Positions 27,305 to 37,148 of a stretch of 64,000 nucleotides of DNA are shown piece after piece (position 1 is the stretch's first letter; each line of letters opens with the position of its first letter). Location of the stretch: assembly GCF_024347295.1 (NCBI RefSeq), contig NZ_AP025458.1, positions 1,798,001 through 1,862,000 of the forward strand, given 5' to 3'. The stretch is from Vibrio artabrorum (GTDB taxonomy: Bacteria > Pseudomonadota > Gammaproteobacteria > Enterobacterales > Vibrionaceae). The position numbers were made by a program, and so were the translations under genes. The notes beneath the pieces were generated by a model. That model saw nothing but the letters and a program-made list of their open reading frames with translations. It made no database searches and was not told the DNA's origin.

Positions 27305-29701
27305 ATGTACAGCGATATCACTCCTATTCACGAACACAAAAAATACTGGGCCGAGTGTTACGGAACAGCACCCTTTCTGCCGACCAGTAGAAAGGAGATG
27401 GATGCGCTTGGATGGGATAGCTGTGACATTATTATTGTAACGGGCGATGCCTATGTCGATCACCCGAGCTTTGGTATGGCGATCATCGGCCGTCTGCTTG
27501 AAGCTCAAGGTTTCCGCGTGGGCATTATTGCTCAACCAAAGTGGGACAATAAAGATGCCTTCATGAAGCTAGGTAAACCTAACCTATTCTTCGGCATCAC
27601 AGCGGGTAACATGGACTCCATGATCAACCGCTACACCTCTGATCGAAAATTACGTCACGATGATGCTTACACACCGAACAATGAAGGTGGCAAGCGTCCT
27701 GACCGTGCAACTCTGGTTTATTCTCAACGTTGTCGTGAAGCTTACAAAGGCACGCCAATCGTACTTGGTGGTATTGAGGCGAGTTTGCGTCGTGTGGCTC
27801 ACTACGACTACTGGTCGGATAAAGTTCGTCGCTCTGTATTGTTTGATGCAAAAGCGGACATTCTTCTTTTTGGTAACGCTGAGCGTGCACTGGTTGAAGT
27901 GGCACACCGCATTGCCGATGGCGAAGACATGTCTACGCTGACCGATATTCGTGGTACTGCTATCAATCTCCCTGCGGCCCCTGAAGGCTTCAAGATCATT
28001 GACTCTTCTCGTATCGAAAAGCCGAACAAAGCGTACGTTCCGGTAAACCCATACGAAGTTGAAACCCAGTGTGATACCAAGAAAGACGAAAAAGAAGAAG
28101 TAAAAGCGCAACCTATTACTATTCGCCCTTCTCGTCACGATGCAAAAACAACAGCGGTGCGTATCCCAGGTTACGAAAAGCTAAACAATGACCGTATTCT
28201 TTACGCTCACGCTAGCCGTATTCTGCACCTTGAGACAAACCCGTACTCAGGTCGTGCTCTGATTCAACGTCACGGTGATCGCGAGCTTTGGGTTAACCAA
28301 GCGCCCATTCCATTGACTACAGAAGAGATGGATTACGTGTTTGGCCTTGCTTACAAGCGTGTTCCGCACCCAATGTACGGCAAAGCGAAAATCCCGGCAT
28401 ACGACATGATCAAAACCTCGGTGAACATCATGCGTGGTTGTTTTGGTGGTTGCTCTTTCTGCTCAATCACAGAGCACGAAGGTCGTATCATTCAGAACCG
28501 TTCGAAAGAATCCATCTTGGATGAAATCGAAGAGATTAAAGATAAAGTACCGGGCTTCACAGGCACCATTTCTGACTTGGGCGGCCCAACGGCGAACATG
28601 TACCGGTTAGGTTGTTCTGATCCAAAAGCTGAAATTAACTGTCGTCGTCCATCGTGTGTGTTCCCGAAAATCTGTGAAAAGCTAAACACAGACCATCAAC
28701 ACACCATCGACCTGTACCGCTCTGCGAGAAAAGTGCCGGGCGTTAAGAAGATCATGATCGCTTCTGGTGTACGTTACGACTTAGCGATTGAATCTCCAGA
28801 ATACGTTCGTGAGCTTGTGACTCACCACGTGGGTGGTTACTTGAAGATTGCTCCAGAGCATACTGAAAAAGGCCCACTGGATCTGATGATGAAACCGGGC
28901 ATGGGCACTTACGATCGTTTCAAAGAGATGTTCGAGAAGTACAGCGCTGAAGCCGGTAAAAAGCAGTACCTAATTCCTTACTTCATCTCTGCTCACCCGG
29001 GCACAGAAGATGAAGACATGCTTAACCTTGCAATGTGGCTAAAAAAGCACAACTACGAGTGTGACCAAGTACAAAACTTCTACCCATCGCCAATGTGTAA
29101 TGCCACGTCGATGTACTACTCAGAGACTAACCCTCTGAAACGCGTGAAATATAAGAAGCGTGAAGATGTTCCTGTACCAAAAGGTGATCGTCAACGTCGT
29201 CTGCATAAAGCACTGCTTCGTTATCACGATCCTGAAAACTGGAAACTCATCCGTGAAGCGCTGATCAACATGGGCAAACAGCACTTAATTGGCGACAAAG
29301 CAAACTGCCTAGTACCCGCAGAAGACTTTGATGCACAAACGCCAGCACAACGTCGTAAATCTGGTCGTCACGGCTCACAGCGCTTTGCGACGAAACACAG
29401 TAAGTCGCAGCCAGGTCTGGGTGGCGAAAGCCCACGTAACCATAAACCCGGTGGCAATAAGCCTAAATCGGGCGGCAAAAAGCCAACGGGTAGCCAAGGT
29501 AACGGCAATCAGGGCAACGGAAAGCAGCACGGTAATGGTAACGCGAATAAACCAACGACTGGCTTCATTAAGAAAGGTAGTCAGCAATCGCAAGGTAATG
29601 GCAGCGGAAACGGTAAACCAAACCGTAACAAAGCGGGCAACGGCCAAGGTGGCAAACCTGCGAGTAACGGTAAAAACCGCCAGCGTGCAGCACAGCGTTA
29701 A
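27305..29701 (+). CDS. ygiQ: YgiQ family radical SAM protein
   Basis: A 798-residue radical-SAM protein of unknown reaction. The N-terminal domain (about 1-300) resembles a cobalamin-binding-like fold ([20 protein letters not shown]). The radical SAM core has the CFGGCSFC cluster motif (Cys379, Cys383, Cys386). The C-terminal UPF0313-type region includes [18 protein letters not shown] and [19 protein letters not shown]. The last 115 or so residues are a low-complexity Gly/Asn/Lys/Gln tail with many GNG repeats. It is a single gene ending at a strong terminator. Confidence 0.93.
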   Translation: MYSDITPIHEHKKYWAECYGTAPFLPTSRKEMDALGWDSCDIIIVTGDAYVDHPSFGMAIIGRLLEAQGFRVGIIAQPKWDNKDAFMKLGKPNLFFGITAGNMDSMINRYTSDRKLRHDDAYTPNNEGGKRPDRATLVYSQRCREAYKGTPIVLGGIEASLRRVAHYDYWSDKVRRSVLFDAKADILLFGNAERALVEVAHRIADGEDMSTLTDIRGTAINLPAAPEGFKIIDSSRIEKPNKAYVPVNPYEVETQCDTKKDEKEEVKAQPITIRPSRHDAKTTAVRIPGYEKLNNDRILYAHASRILHLETNPYSGRALIQRHGDRELWVNQAPIPLTTEEMDYVFGLAYKRVPHPMYGKAKIPAYDMIKTSVNIMRGCFGGCSFCSITEHEGRIIQNRSKESILDEIEEIKDKVPGFTGTISDLGGPTANMYRLGCSDPKAEINCRRPSCVFPKICEKLNTDHQHTIDLYRSARKVPGVKKIMIASGVRYDLAIESPEYVRELVTHHVGGYLKIAPEHTEKGPLDLMMKPGMGTYDRFKEMFEKYSAEAGKKQYLIPYFISAHPGTEDEDMLNLAMWLKKHNYECDQVQNFYPSPMCNATSMYYSETNPLKRVKYKKREDVPVPKGDRQRRLHKALLRYHDPENWKLIREALINMGKQHLIGDKANCLVPAEDFDAQTPAQRRKSGRHGSQRFATKHSKSQPGLGGESPRNHKPGGNKPKSGGKKPTGSQGNGNQGNGKQHGNGNANKPTTGFIKKGSQQSQGNGSGNGKPNRNKAGNGQGGKPASNGKNRQRAAQR

Positions 29702-29726
29702 TCTGTGTTCATTCCAGTAAAAACAC

Positions 29727-29753
29727 AAAGCGCAGCATCTCGCTGCGCTTTTT
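29727..29753 (+). terminator. Terminator after ygiQ
   Basis: AAAGCGCAGC pairs with GCTGCGCTTT around a 5-base loop, with more T after it. Confidence 0.9.
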
Positions 29754-29893
29754 CCTATTCTGCACTTTTATCTCTCTACTAACGAAAAAGCCAATAGACT
29801 CGTAGTACCAAGTTCAATATTCAACGAAAACTTGATTTAGTTGGTTTACAGCGCTTGCAGGCTACTGGATACTTGTGCGTCCTATTTGATATG

Positions 29894-29921
29894 AAAATGC
29901 TGGCTCTTAAGTCAGCATTTT
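29894..29921 (+). terminator. Terminator-like hairpin just upstream of the PLP-enzyme gene
   Basis: AAAATGCTG (29894-29902) pairs with CAGCATTTT (29913-29921), and TATAT follows. It sits 12 bases before the start codon, so it could be an attenuator in the leader or the end of a short upstream RNA. Confidence 0.45.
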
Positions 29922-29932
29922 ATATAAGTGCG

Positions 29933-30877
29933 ATGAAACTAAATAATAGCCCTGTAACTCAGCATCAATATAACGACCACACCTTTTTCTTAAAGCGTGA
30001 CGACCAGCTTCACTCTCATTTTTGTGGCAACAAAGCCAGAAAGTTTATGAAGCTACTGGAAGACGAGTACCCAAACACCACCACTCTAATCAGCTATGGT
30101 TCCGCTCAAGCTAACTCATTGTTCTCGCTCGCTGCACTGGCAAAAATTAAAGGCTGGACGCTTGAATTTTACGTCGACCACCTACCCCAATGGTTACAAG
30201 AACGCCCAATAGGCAACTACCGTGGTGCCATCGAGCTTGGGGCTAAGGTCATTTCAGTCAAAGAAATCGGCTCTGAGCTTCATCCACAAGCGTATATTGA
30301 ACAAGTAAGACAGCCCAACTCTCAATGCATTGTATTACCTGAAGGTGGACGTTCTCAGCTTTCTGAATATGGTGTGAAACAACTGGCGATGGAAATACTC
30401 GGCTGGACACGTTTCCAAAACAAGAACGATTTCGTGGTGGCTCTACCAGCAGGCACCGGCAGTACCGCTCTGTATCTGCACAAACATTTAAAAGTTCACG
30501 ACATCCCGGTATTGACCTGTGCGTGTGTGGGTGGCAGTGACTACCTAACGCAACAATTTAATGAACTGGGTGAAACCGATCACCCACATATCTTACCGCT
30601 TAACGCCAAGCACCACTTTGGTAAACTGTATCAACAGGACTATCAAACTTGGTTGGATCTGCAAGAGCAAACCGACATTGAATTTGACCTACTTTATGAT
30701 CCATTGATGTGGCAATGCTTAGAACAGTGGCAACAAGACAACCCAGATAAAACCATCATCTACATCCATCAAGGTGGCATCTTAGGTAATGAGTCGATGT
30801 TGCCACGCTATCAACGTAAGTACCCAGAACTTCGAAATAGCCACGCCAGTAATAACGCTGCTAACACAACTTGGTAG
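29933..30877 (+). CDS. ACC deaminase / D-cysteine desulfhydrase family PLP enzyme
   Basis: 314 residues from the ATG at 29933. In-frame codons upstream to 29855 would read through a hairpin and lack similarity. Fold-type II PLP enzyme: the PLP lysine is in CGNKARKFMKLL, the SYGSAQANSLFSLAAL segment binds substrate, and the phosphate-binding glycines are in LPAGTGSTALYL. By family it deaminates small amino acids (D-Cys, ACC or similar). The substrate cannot be told. The C-terminus has HQGGILGNESMLPRY. It is preceded by a terminator-like hairpin. Confidence 0.82.
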   Translation: MKLNNSPVTQHQYNDHTFFLKRDDQLHSHFCGNKARKFMKLLEDEYPNTTTLISYGSAQANSLFSLAALAKIKGWTLEFYVDHLPQWLQERPIGNYRGAIELGAKVISVKEIGSELHPQAYIEQVRQPNSQCIVLPEGGRSQLSEYGVKQLAMEILGWTRFQNKNDFVVALPAGTGSTALYLHKHLKVHDIPVLTCACVGGSDYLTQQFNELGETDHPHILPLNAKHHFGKLYQQDYQTWLDLQEQTDIEFDLLYDPLMWQCLEQWQQDNPDKTIIYIHQGGILGNESMLPRYQRKYPELRNSHASNNAANTTW

Positions 30878-30946
30878 TAATCCGTTCTTTTCTACTCTAA
30901 AACCCCGCATCTCTGAGAACTGAGAATTTCTTAGCGCATAATGAAT

Positions 30947-30971
30947 AGCCATCGCCCTTATCTCGATGGCT
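30947..30971 (+). terminator. Hairpin after the PLP-enzyme gene
   Basis: AGCCATCG pairs with CGATGGCT around a 9-base loop, followed by GTTTAT. It is a plausible but weak terminator. Confidence 0.55.
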
Positions 30972-31095
30972 GTTTATCAGCTATTCCCCCTCTTGCTATC
31001 ACACATTTCAAGTAAACAACAGAAACCTGGCGAGGATCATCACGTTATCTATACTTTCATATTGGAACGTCAATAGTCACCGAAAGGAAGAACGC

Positions 31096-31833
31096 ATGCG
31101 AAAACTCACAACGCTCGGCCTGTTTTCAGTTTTACTGCCCTTCTCTGCGATTTCAGGGGAAAACGTCACTTACCAAATCGATGGGATGGATTACGAAGGT
31201 TATTGGAGTGAAGCCAGTGATCAAGCGCCTTTGGTGCTGCTAATACACGATTGGGATGGCTTAACCGATTACGAAAAGAAACGCTCTGAAATGCTCAACG
31301 AACTCGGTTACAACGTATTCGCCATCGATCTATTCGGTAAAGGCATTCGCCCGACGGAGGTGAAAGACAAAAAGCAACACACCGGTGAGCTGTATAAAGA
31401 TAGAGAGAAAATGCGTGCGCTGCTTAACGCAGGAGCAATGGAAGCGAAACGACTTGGGGGTAACTTAGATAACAACGTGATGATGGGTTACTGCTTTGGC
31501 GGAGCCGCCGTACTGGAAGCCGCTCGCGCCGGTATTCCATCGAAAGCTTATGTGACCTTTCATGGTGGTTTATCAACACCCAAAGGGCAAAACTATTCTC
31601 AAACCAAAGCGCCCGTTGTTGTATTCCACGGAACGGCTGACGCCATGATCTCTATGCAAGACTTTGGCAACCTCGCAGCTCAACTTGAAGCGACCAAAGT
31701 TCCGCATGAAATGATCACTTATAGTGGTGCGCCACATGCCTTTACCGTATTTGGCTCAAACAATTATCAACAACAAGCTGACCAAAAGTCTTGGGAACGC
31801 TTTACTCAGTTGTTAAAAACCACCACCAGATAA
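31096..31833 (+). CDS. Secreted dienelactone hydrolase family protein
   Basis: A 245-residue alpha/beta hydrolase with a cleavable signal peptide (MRKLTTLGLFSVLLPFSAIS), so probably periplasmic. The catalytic triad fits dienelactone hydrolases: nucleophile Cys in MGYCFGGAAV, Asp in FHGTADAMI, His in APHAFTVFG. The natural substrate is unknown, probably esters or lactones. A ribosome site (AAAGGAAG) precedes the ATG. It is convergent with the minus-strand tRNA-Ser unit. Confidence 0.85.
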   Translation: MRKLTTLGLFSVLLPFSAISGENVTYQIDGMDYEGYWSEASDQAPLVLLIHDWDGLTDYEKKRSEMLNELGYNVFAIDLFGKGIRPTEVKDKKQHTGELYKDREKMRALLNAGAMEAKRLGGNLDNNVMMGYCFGGAAVLEAARAGIPSKAYVTFHGGLSTPKGQNYSQTKAPVVVFHGTADAMISMQDFGNLAAQLEATKVPHEMITYSGAPHAFTVFGSNNYQQQADQKSWERFTQLLKTTTR

Positions 31834-31951
31834 AAGATTCTTTATCTTCGATGTTGTGCGCACGGGCCATATTTTGATAACGCATTAAGCTATCCCAGTA
31901 CACCGATATAAAAGCGGGGCATTGAACAATGCTAGGAGTTTGGCTAAAACG

Positions 31952-31979
31952 AGAAAACCCCAGCATTTCTGCTAGGGTT
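31952..31979 (-). terminator. Terminator of tRNA-Ser transcription
   Basis: A 10-bp stem (31956-31965 with 31970-31979, one G-U pair) has a 4-base loop and a T tract on the minus strand. It lies 9 bases downstream of the tRNA. Confidence 0.8.
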
Positions 31980-31987
31980 CTGAATAG

Positions 31988-32078
31988 TGGTGGAAGGATG
32001 GGGATTTGAACCCCAGATACGCTATAAACGTATACTCGCTTTCCAGGCGAGCGCCTTAAGCCACTCAGCCATCCTTCC
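31988..32078 (-). tRNA. tRNA-Ser (anticodon GGA)
   Basis: 91 nucleotides including an encoded CCA. The acceptor stem is GGAAGGA with TCCTTCC. The anticodon arm CTCGC-CTGGAAA-GCGAG has GGA in the loop, reading UCC and UCU. The T arm is TGGGG-TTCAAAT-CCCCA. The long variable arm is the hallmark of class II tRNA-Ser. It is transcribed alone from its own promoter. Confidence 0.96.
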
Positions 32079-32110
32079 ACAAATTGTGTGTTGAGCTTGT
32101 CACTCAACGA

Positions 32111-32145
32111 GGCGCTACTTTATTGATTATGCTTGCTTTGGTCAA
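32111..32145 (-). promoter_or_regulatory. Promoter of tRNA-Ser with GC-rich discriminator
   Basis: On the minus strand, the -35 TTGACC (32140-32145) is followed by a 17-base spacer, the -10 TAAAGT (32117-32122), then AGCGCC. The GC-rich discriminator after the -10 is typical of stringently controlled stable-RNA promoters. Confidence 0.75.
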
Positions 32146-32240
32146 GAGGCATTATCAAAAAAAGTGCCTTTTTCAGTTTGTTCGATTACAAATTAACTCA
32201 TTAGATCAAAAACAAACCAAATTTTATTCTATCGCTATAC

Positions 32241-32690
32241 TTAAGCTTGCTGATAATAGCCGGGCACTCGAAACCATTTACGACACATGTCGAGAAAGTA
32301 ACCGTACAGTACGCCCATACCACAAGAGATAACCGCATTACTGGTTACAGCCGTAACGATCTGGTCGCCTGAAGCACCAACCGCCCACAGAATACCGATA
32401 TAGACAGGTGACTGAAACAACACGTAAGCCATAAGATCGGACAAATTTTTCATCAATGAACTTTGCGAAAGCTTTGCACCGTTGCGCAAGAACCAATCAC
32501 GAAAGACACCATAAGGCCAAGCAATAGCAATGTTGACCGGAATAGATAATGTTCGAGAAGCAAGAGATTGCTCAAACGTCATACCCGAAATAAACACTTC
32601 TACGATCATGCCCGAAATAAAACAAAAAACGACCATAGCAACGGTATCCGCCAATGCGTTTCGAATACAAAATGGACCACGAGTTTTCAT
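32241..32690 (-). CDS. alaE: L-alanine exporter AlaE
   Basis: A 149-residue inner-membrane protein, the same length as E. coli AlaE. It opens with [19 protein letters not shown] and has [12 protein letters not shown] and [11 protein letters not shown], all AlaE signatures, with four membrane segments. By family knowledge it exports alanine to avoid toxic build-up. It is a single gene, and 249 bases upstream (32691-32939) hold no other gene I can support. Confidence 0.92.
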   Translation of the reverse strand: MKTRGPFCIRNALADTVAMVVFCFISGMIVEVFISGMTFEQSLASRTLSIPVNIAIAWPYGVFRDWFLRNGAKLSQSSLMKNLSDLMAYVLFQSPVYIGILWAVGASGDQIVTAVTSNAVISCGMGVLYGYFLDMCRKWFRVPGYYQQA

Positions 32691-32939
32691 TGATGCCTAA
32701 CCCAAAATATATCACTAACCAATTAGCGACTAGGTAACATATAACCGAGGCATTCTCACACCTCACCAGATAATGTCACCATTAAACCACAACATAAGTA
32801 GTCATACATTCCAAATTAAAATTCAAGTGGTAAGTTTACAACCAAAAACCCAATTAAAAACAGTCACTATCACCAAAAAAACACATAGAGGTCAAACATT
32901 AAACAGTTCATCCTTTTTATTTAGTAATTAAACAACATC

Positions 32940-35144
32940 TTAGTCGTGTTTATCCTCTTTCGAGATCTTCGTTTCGTGATACTGATAGAGTTTATTCGAA
33001 TAGCGAAATAATGCATCATCGAGCTCACGCTCATCAATTGGTTTAGCAATAATGTAATCAACACCGGCACCGAGCAAACGCTCACGAGTCTCTTTAAAAA
33101 CATCAGCAGTACAACCAAATATCAATATTGATGAAACATCGCCAAGTAAAGCGCGAATCGCGGTGGTTGATTCAACGCCATCCATCACCGGCATATGGTT
33201 GTCCATCAACACTAAATCAAAGTGCTCAGCGACGATAGCTTGTATCGCTCGCTCACCATTTTCGACGCTTTTACACACAAACCCTTTACTGCTCATGAAA
33301 GTTTCCATGATGACAGTGTTGGTTCGGTTATCCTCAACAATCAACACTTTTAGGCCAGAATAATCCTGCTTTTTATGCGGTAAGGTCTCTATCTTACCCG
33401 GCTGACATGGCAGTATCTTTAATTGAACAATGAAGCTGGTACCTATCCCTTCTTCACTGCTCACGGTAATGCTCCCATTCATGAGCTGAGCGATCTTTTT
33501 AACGATGGCTAAACCTAACCCTGTACCGCCAAACCGTCTTGTCGTCGAAGATTCCGCTTGTTCAAAAGGTTTAAAAATGCGTTTTTGGGCTTCTCTAGAG
33601 ATACCAATTCCGGTGTCACGAACCTTAATGCGAAGGTAAGTATTGTCATCTTCTACCACCTCCTTAAAGTAAACCTCGACAAAACCTCTAGCGGTAAACT
33701 TCACTGCGTTGTTCAATAAATTGAACAAGATTTGGCGTAAGCGTGCTTTGTCTGAGAAGTACCAACGGCCTGAGGGGACCTCGGAGTAGACTTTGAATTG
33801 AAGCCCTTTCTCAGAAGACAGTGTGTAGTAAATACTATTAATACTGCCAATAATCGAATCAAGCGGAAATCGAGTTTCATCGAGATCAAGTCTGCCCTGC
33901 TCGATTTTTGAATAGTCCAAGATTTCATTGAGCAATGTCATCATATGATCGCCAGATTCATACAAACTCTTGAGGTGCTTCTCTTGCTCAATGTTTAAAG
34001 GGGTTTTCAGTAGGATTTGAGCGGTACCCAGAACCCCATTCATTGGGGTACGAATTTCATGTGATAAAGTCGCTAAGAACGCTGTTTTCGCATTAGTTGA
34101 CGCTTGAGCTTTGACTTTTTCCGCTTCCAAATAGATCGTCTTTTCATTAAACGTTTTGATCAGATGGCCAATTTCATCATCACTCGAATAATCGACATCA
34201 ATAATATCCCCAGCTCGAGAACCATCAATTTTTGCCGCGATGGTTGTAATCGGACTGATCAAATAACGATTAAGTAAGTAGTAACCCGCCATCACGCATA
34301 ACAATAAAAGTGGGACAATACCGCCTTCAATACTCATTACCTGGCGAAATACCTCATCGGATACCAGTGACTTTGAGTTGACGACATCAACTTGCCAACC
34401 AAAATCACCAAATTGATTATTGCTGATGTATATCCCTTCAACGAGATTGAAGTTATATGAAATCAACACTTGATTGAACTTATCTCGCAGTACGATACCT
34501 AGATCATACTCTTCAGCATGATTCTTAATAAAGCCCAATAACTCTTCAAGAGAAAGGTCCACGGTCACCACACCCGCGAAAGTTCCGTCGTCATAATAAG
34601 GCGAAGAGGCGGTGATCATTCTAACGTGCGTGTAGGGATCGATATACACCCCACTCCACTCGACGTCGCCTCGAGCTTGGTTCGCGGCAGCGATGTACCA
34701 ACTTTCTTGGTGATAAGGTACATTTTTGGGGTTGTTGTAAGAAAAAATCTGATCAATTTTGCCATCGTCAGCTTTATTGAAAAAATAGCTGTTGAGAAGC
34801 TTATTGGAGTCCAGTGAATAAGGTTCCGGCCAAATACCAGCACTGACGATCATATCATCACTTGCCGCCAACATAGACTTGCATAGCGGAGTAACGTCAT
34901 CGCCATGACTATGCGCCTGAGCAAGACCCACTAAACCATCAACAAAACCTTTCGAACTGTTGAACGGTTCGGTAATCAATGCAGACAACAGTTGTGTACG
35001 TAAGTCTAGATTCTGTTGCAGTTTGTCGCGTACAGGGGACTCGACAACGTAATAAGTCACACTGCCGATGATGGCAATAAACGTCGCGAGGTATAAACCA
35101 AGCGCTACCATGCTTTTTTTCTTTAAAGACGATCGTATCTGCAT
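32940..35144 (-). CDS. Hybrid sensor histidine kinase with periplasmic Cache domain
   Basis: 734 residues. TM1 is at about 12-34. A periplasmic Cache-type sensor domain (about 35-275) contains WYIAAANQARGDVEWSGVY and VVTVDLSLEEL. TM2 is at about 276-296, then a HAMP-like linker with DDEIGHLIKTFNE. The HisKA domain has the phospho-His362 in SHEIRTPMNG. The HATPase domain has DTGIGI and FGGTGLGLAIV. The C-terminal receiver has the acceptor Asp648 in VLMDNHMPVMDG and Lys in IAKP. It has no Hpt domain and no cognate response regulator nearby, so the phosphorelay partner must lie elsewhere. The signal is unknown, and small amino or carboxylic acids are typical for Cache. Confidence 0.9.
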   Translation of the reverse strand: MQIRSSLKKKSMVALGLYLATFIAIIGSVTYYVVESPVRDKLQQNLDLRTQLLSALITEPFNSSKGFVDGLVGLAQAHSHGDDVTPLCKSMLAASDDMIVSAGIWPEPYSLDSNKLLNSYFFNKADDGKIDQIFSYNNPKNVPYHQESWYIAAANQARGDVEWSGVYIDPYTHVRMITASSPYYDDGTFAGVVTVDLSLEELLGFIKNHAEEYDLGIVLRDKFNQVLISYNFNLVEGIYISNNQFGDFGWQVDVVNSKSLVSDEVFRQVMSIEGGIVPLLLLCVMAGYYLLNRYLISPITTIAAKIDGSRAGDIIDVDYSSDDEIGHLIKTFNEKTIYLEAEKVKAQASTNAKTAFLATLSHEIRTPMNGVLGTAQILLKTPLNIEQEKHLKSLYESGDHMMTLLNEILDYSKIEQGRLDLDETRFPLDSIIGSINSIYYTLSSEKGLQFKVYSEVPSGRWYFSDKARLRQILFNLLNNAVKFTARGFVEVYFKEVVEDDNTYLRIKVRDTGIGISREAQKRIFKPFEQAESSTTRRFGGTGLGLAIVKKIAQLMNGSITVSSEEGIGTSFIVQLKILPCQPGKIETLPHKKQDYSGLKVLIVEDNRTNTVIMETFMSSKGFVCKSVENGERAIQAIVAEHFDLVLMDNHMPVMDGVESTTAIRALLGDVSSILIFGCTADVFKETRERLLGAGVDYIIAKPIDERELDDALFRYSNKLYQYHETKISKEDKHD

Positions 35145-35280
35145 AATTTATTGTTGTTTTCTTTTCTATTGAACTGAATTTTTATCATTAATGATATCAA
35201 GCCTTTTTAGATTGAAGCTTGATTGGTGCAAGTTCATTGGTACTATAAGCGCAAATATATTCCCTTTACGGTACCTCACT

Positions 35281-35850
35281 TTGACTTTACAAGATATTCT
35301 TGCGCTTCCAGAGTTGGAAGGAAAACTAATTACAGAACACAAAACCATGGGATTTGTCACTGCAATGGCAGCAGCCCCTAATGTGTTAACCCCTCATGAG
35401 TGGTTACCCTTCCTTTGGGGGGGAGAACACGTTGCTCCGTTTACTGATGGTGAGCAACTTGAAAACTACATTGAAGTTATCATCACACTTTGGAATAAAA
35501 CTCGTCCCGAACTGATTGAAGGTACTTGGGCTTGGCCTGAAGCTTGCCAATTAGACGATGAAGAAGTCGTCAACTCGGCCGCTCGCGATTTTTGCGAAGG
35601 CTTACTTCAAGGTTGGCAGGTTACCCGTGACGACTGGGAAACCTTAATGCCTGAAGAGACTGAAGATAACGCTCTTATTGGAGGCGTACTCCTTTCACTG
35701 AGCATGCTTTTTGACCCTGAGACCTCAATTGCGACATTGGCAGAGCAAGGCATTGAAGGACTTGAGCAATTTGAAGAAATCTTTAACGCGGTTCCTGTGA
35801 TGCTATGTGGCTTAACTCAGCGCGGTATCGCATTGGCCGAAGCGCAATAA
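35281..35850 (+). CDS. UPF0149 (YecA/YgfB) family protein
   Basis: A 189-residue protein starting at TTG 35281, as judged by the family N-terminus (TLQDILALPELEGKLITEHK). An in-frame ATG at 35191 would add 30 residues of unrelated character. MGFVTAMAAAPNVLTPHEWLP, EGTWAWPEA and the acidic helical C-terminus match UPF0149. It lacks the SEC-C zinc motif found at the end of YecA proper. The function is unknown. It is divergent from the histidine kinase gene. The start remains uncertain because no good ribosome site is visible. Confidence 0.75.
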   Translation: MTLQDILALPELEGKLITEHKTMGFVTAMAAAPNVLTPHEWLPFLWGGEHVAPFTDGEQLENYIEVIITLWNKTRPELIEGTWAWPEACQLDDEEVVNSAARDFCEGLLQGWQVTRDDWETLMPEETEDNALIGGVLLSLSMLFDPETSIATLAEQGIEGLEQFEEIFNAVPVMLCGLTQRGIALAEAQ

Positions 35851-35872
35851 ACACGGTCCAAATTTTTAGAAT

Positions 35873-35897
35873 AATAAGGCCTCTCTGAGGCCTTATT
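35873..35897. terminator. Perfect hairpin between the UPF0149 gene and the K+ channel gene
   Basis: AATAAGGCCTC pairs with GAGGCCTTATT around TCT. It lies between two convergent genes. The T tract is poor on both sides, so termination is plausible and not certain. Confidence 0.65.
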
Positions 35898-35922
35898 GAT
35901 TCACACAAATCCAATCACCTTT

Positions 35923-36954
35923 CTACAAGTCTTTCCAATCGAAGTCATCAATCCTCTCATCGGCAATATAAAACAACTTAGTACCGCTAGTGACCACTTG
36001 ATCCAGTTCTGGATTGAGTTCAATACCACGACCTGAATCGATTGCGATCAACGTAGCTTGATACTTCTCTTTAAACGCGGAAAAGATTGGTGCAACGGTG
36101 ACACTCTCTGCATCTTTGGGGTAATACGTCGAATATTGGGTCATCCCCCTTGTCGAACTCAGCAACTCTTGATGAAGGGCACTTGACCCCGGATCAACTG
36201 CCGCTTTCGCGAGCATTTCAGCGCCAACAGCTGGAATGCATTCGGAGTTAGGACAATGCTTATTCAGTAAATCACTCAATGCTTCATCTTTAAAATACAC
36301 CAAAAGATGCGCCTGGGGATTTCGGCTCGCGCAATAAAGAGCTGCAGATAATGTGATGTCATCTTCAGGAGTATCAATCAGGATGCAACTTGCGGACTCA
36401 ATGCCCGCCTTTTCCATCTCTTGACCGTCAGTGTAGCTGTTTACTTTGACGAAATTAATTTCGCCAGGTAACGGATTCTCAATATCAGCGCGACAGCACA
36501 AAACGATCGGTCGTCTGCCCGTTTCTTCATGTTGCAACATACGAATGAGATGAATGGTTCTTTGCTCATTCCAACCAAGCATCAAAATATGGTTATCCAC
36601 TCTTATTCTCCTTTTCCCTAGCAAGCCAGCTCGCCAATATTCAACGCCTTCTGTGGCAACTTTACCAAGCAACGCAGCAAAAAGACTGAGTCCACCGGGG
36701 ATAACAAACAGAATAACAATCCATCGACCGGCTTCGCTCGTAGGTGCTAAATCACCATAACCAACCGTAGAAGCCGTCACAACTAAATAGTAAGCGAACG
36801 TGGTGAACGAACTCGTTAAGTGCGTTTCACCCGCCAAATACAATGTCGACCATGAAATAAACACATAGCCTAGGAGAGTAAACAGTAAGTTTTTGCCATT
36901 CAGAACAAAGACATTCGCTTTGACCCAACGTTTGAGTTGTAACCAGATTATCAT
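35923..36954 (-). CDS. Potassium channel family protein with RCK (TrkA-N) domain
   Basis: 343 residues. Two N-terminal membrane segments flank a pore with the K+ selectivity filter TVGYGD (63-68). The RCK domain begins near residue 120 with NHILMLGWNEQ, a Rossmann fold that usually binds nucleotides or Ca2+. The C-terminal part (about 250-343) resembles a second regulatory subdomain. It is an inner-membrane ligand-gated K+ channel by family. It is a single gene convergent with the UPF0149 gene. Confidence 0.88.
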   Translation of the reverse strand: MIIWLQLKRWVKANVFVLNGKNLLFTLLGYVFISWSTLYLAGETHLTSSFTTFAYYLVVTASTVGYGDLAPTSEAGRWIVILFVIPGGLSLFAALLGKVATEGVEYWRAGLLGKRRIRVDNHILMLGWNEQRTIHLIRMLQHEETGRRPIVLCCRADIENPLPGEINFVKVNSYTDGQEMEKAGIESASCILIDTPEDDITLSAALYCASRNPQAHLLVYFKDEALSDLLNKHCPNSECIPAVGAEMLAKAAVDPGSSALHQELLSSTRGMTQYSTYYPKDAESVTVAPIFSAFKEKYQATLIAIDSGRGIELNPELDQVVTSGTKLFYIADERIDDFDWKDL

Positions 36955-37074
36955 TCAAGCCTCTAATTATTGTCTCTTAGACAAATGCTAGAAAAAATCC
37001 AAGATGTCAACAAGGTATATCTTCCATAAGGACATATAATCACAACATAGATATCACGACCTATGTTTAGATAT

Positions 37075-37099
37075 AAAAAAACCAGCGACAGGCTGGTTT
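37075..37099 (-). terminator. Terminator of nadA
   Basis: AAACCAGC (37079-37086) pairs with GCTGGTTT (37092-37099). The A run at 37075-37080 gives the T tract on the minus strand. Confidence 0.85.
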
Positions 37100-37148
37100 C
37101 TCTATTAGTGTTCAAAGCACGGCTAGCAAAAAAAGCACAACCACTTGA

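Noticed and set aside
31802..32107. Minus-strand ORF covering the tRNA-Ser region
   Set aside because: It runs through the tRNA gene, its terminator and the convergent hydrolase end. The translation has no family features.
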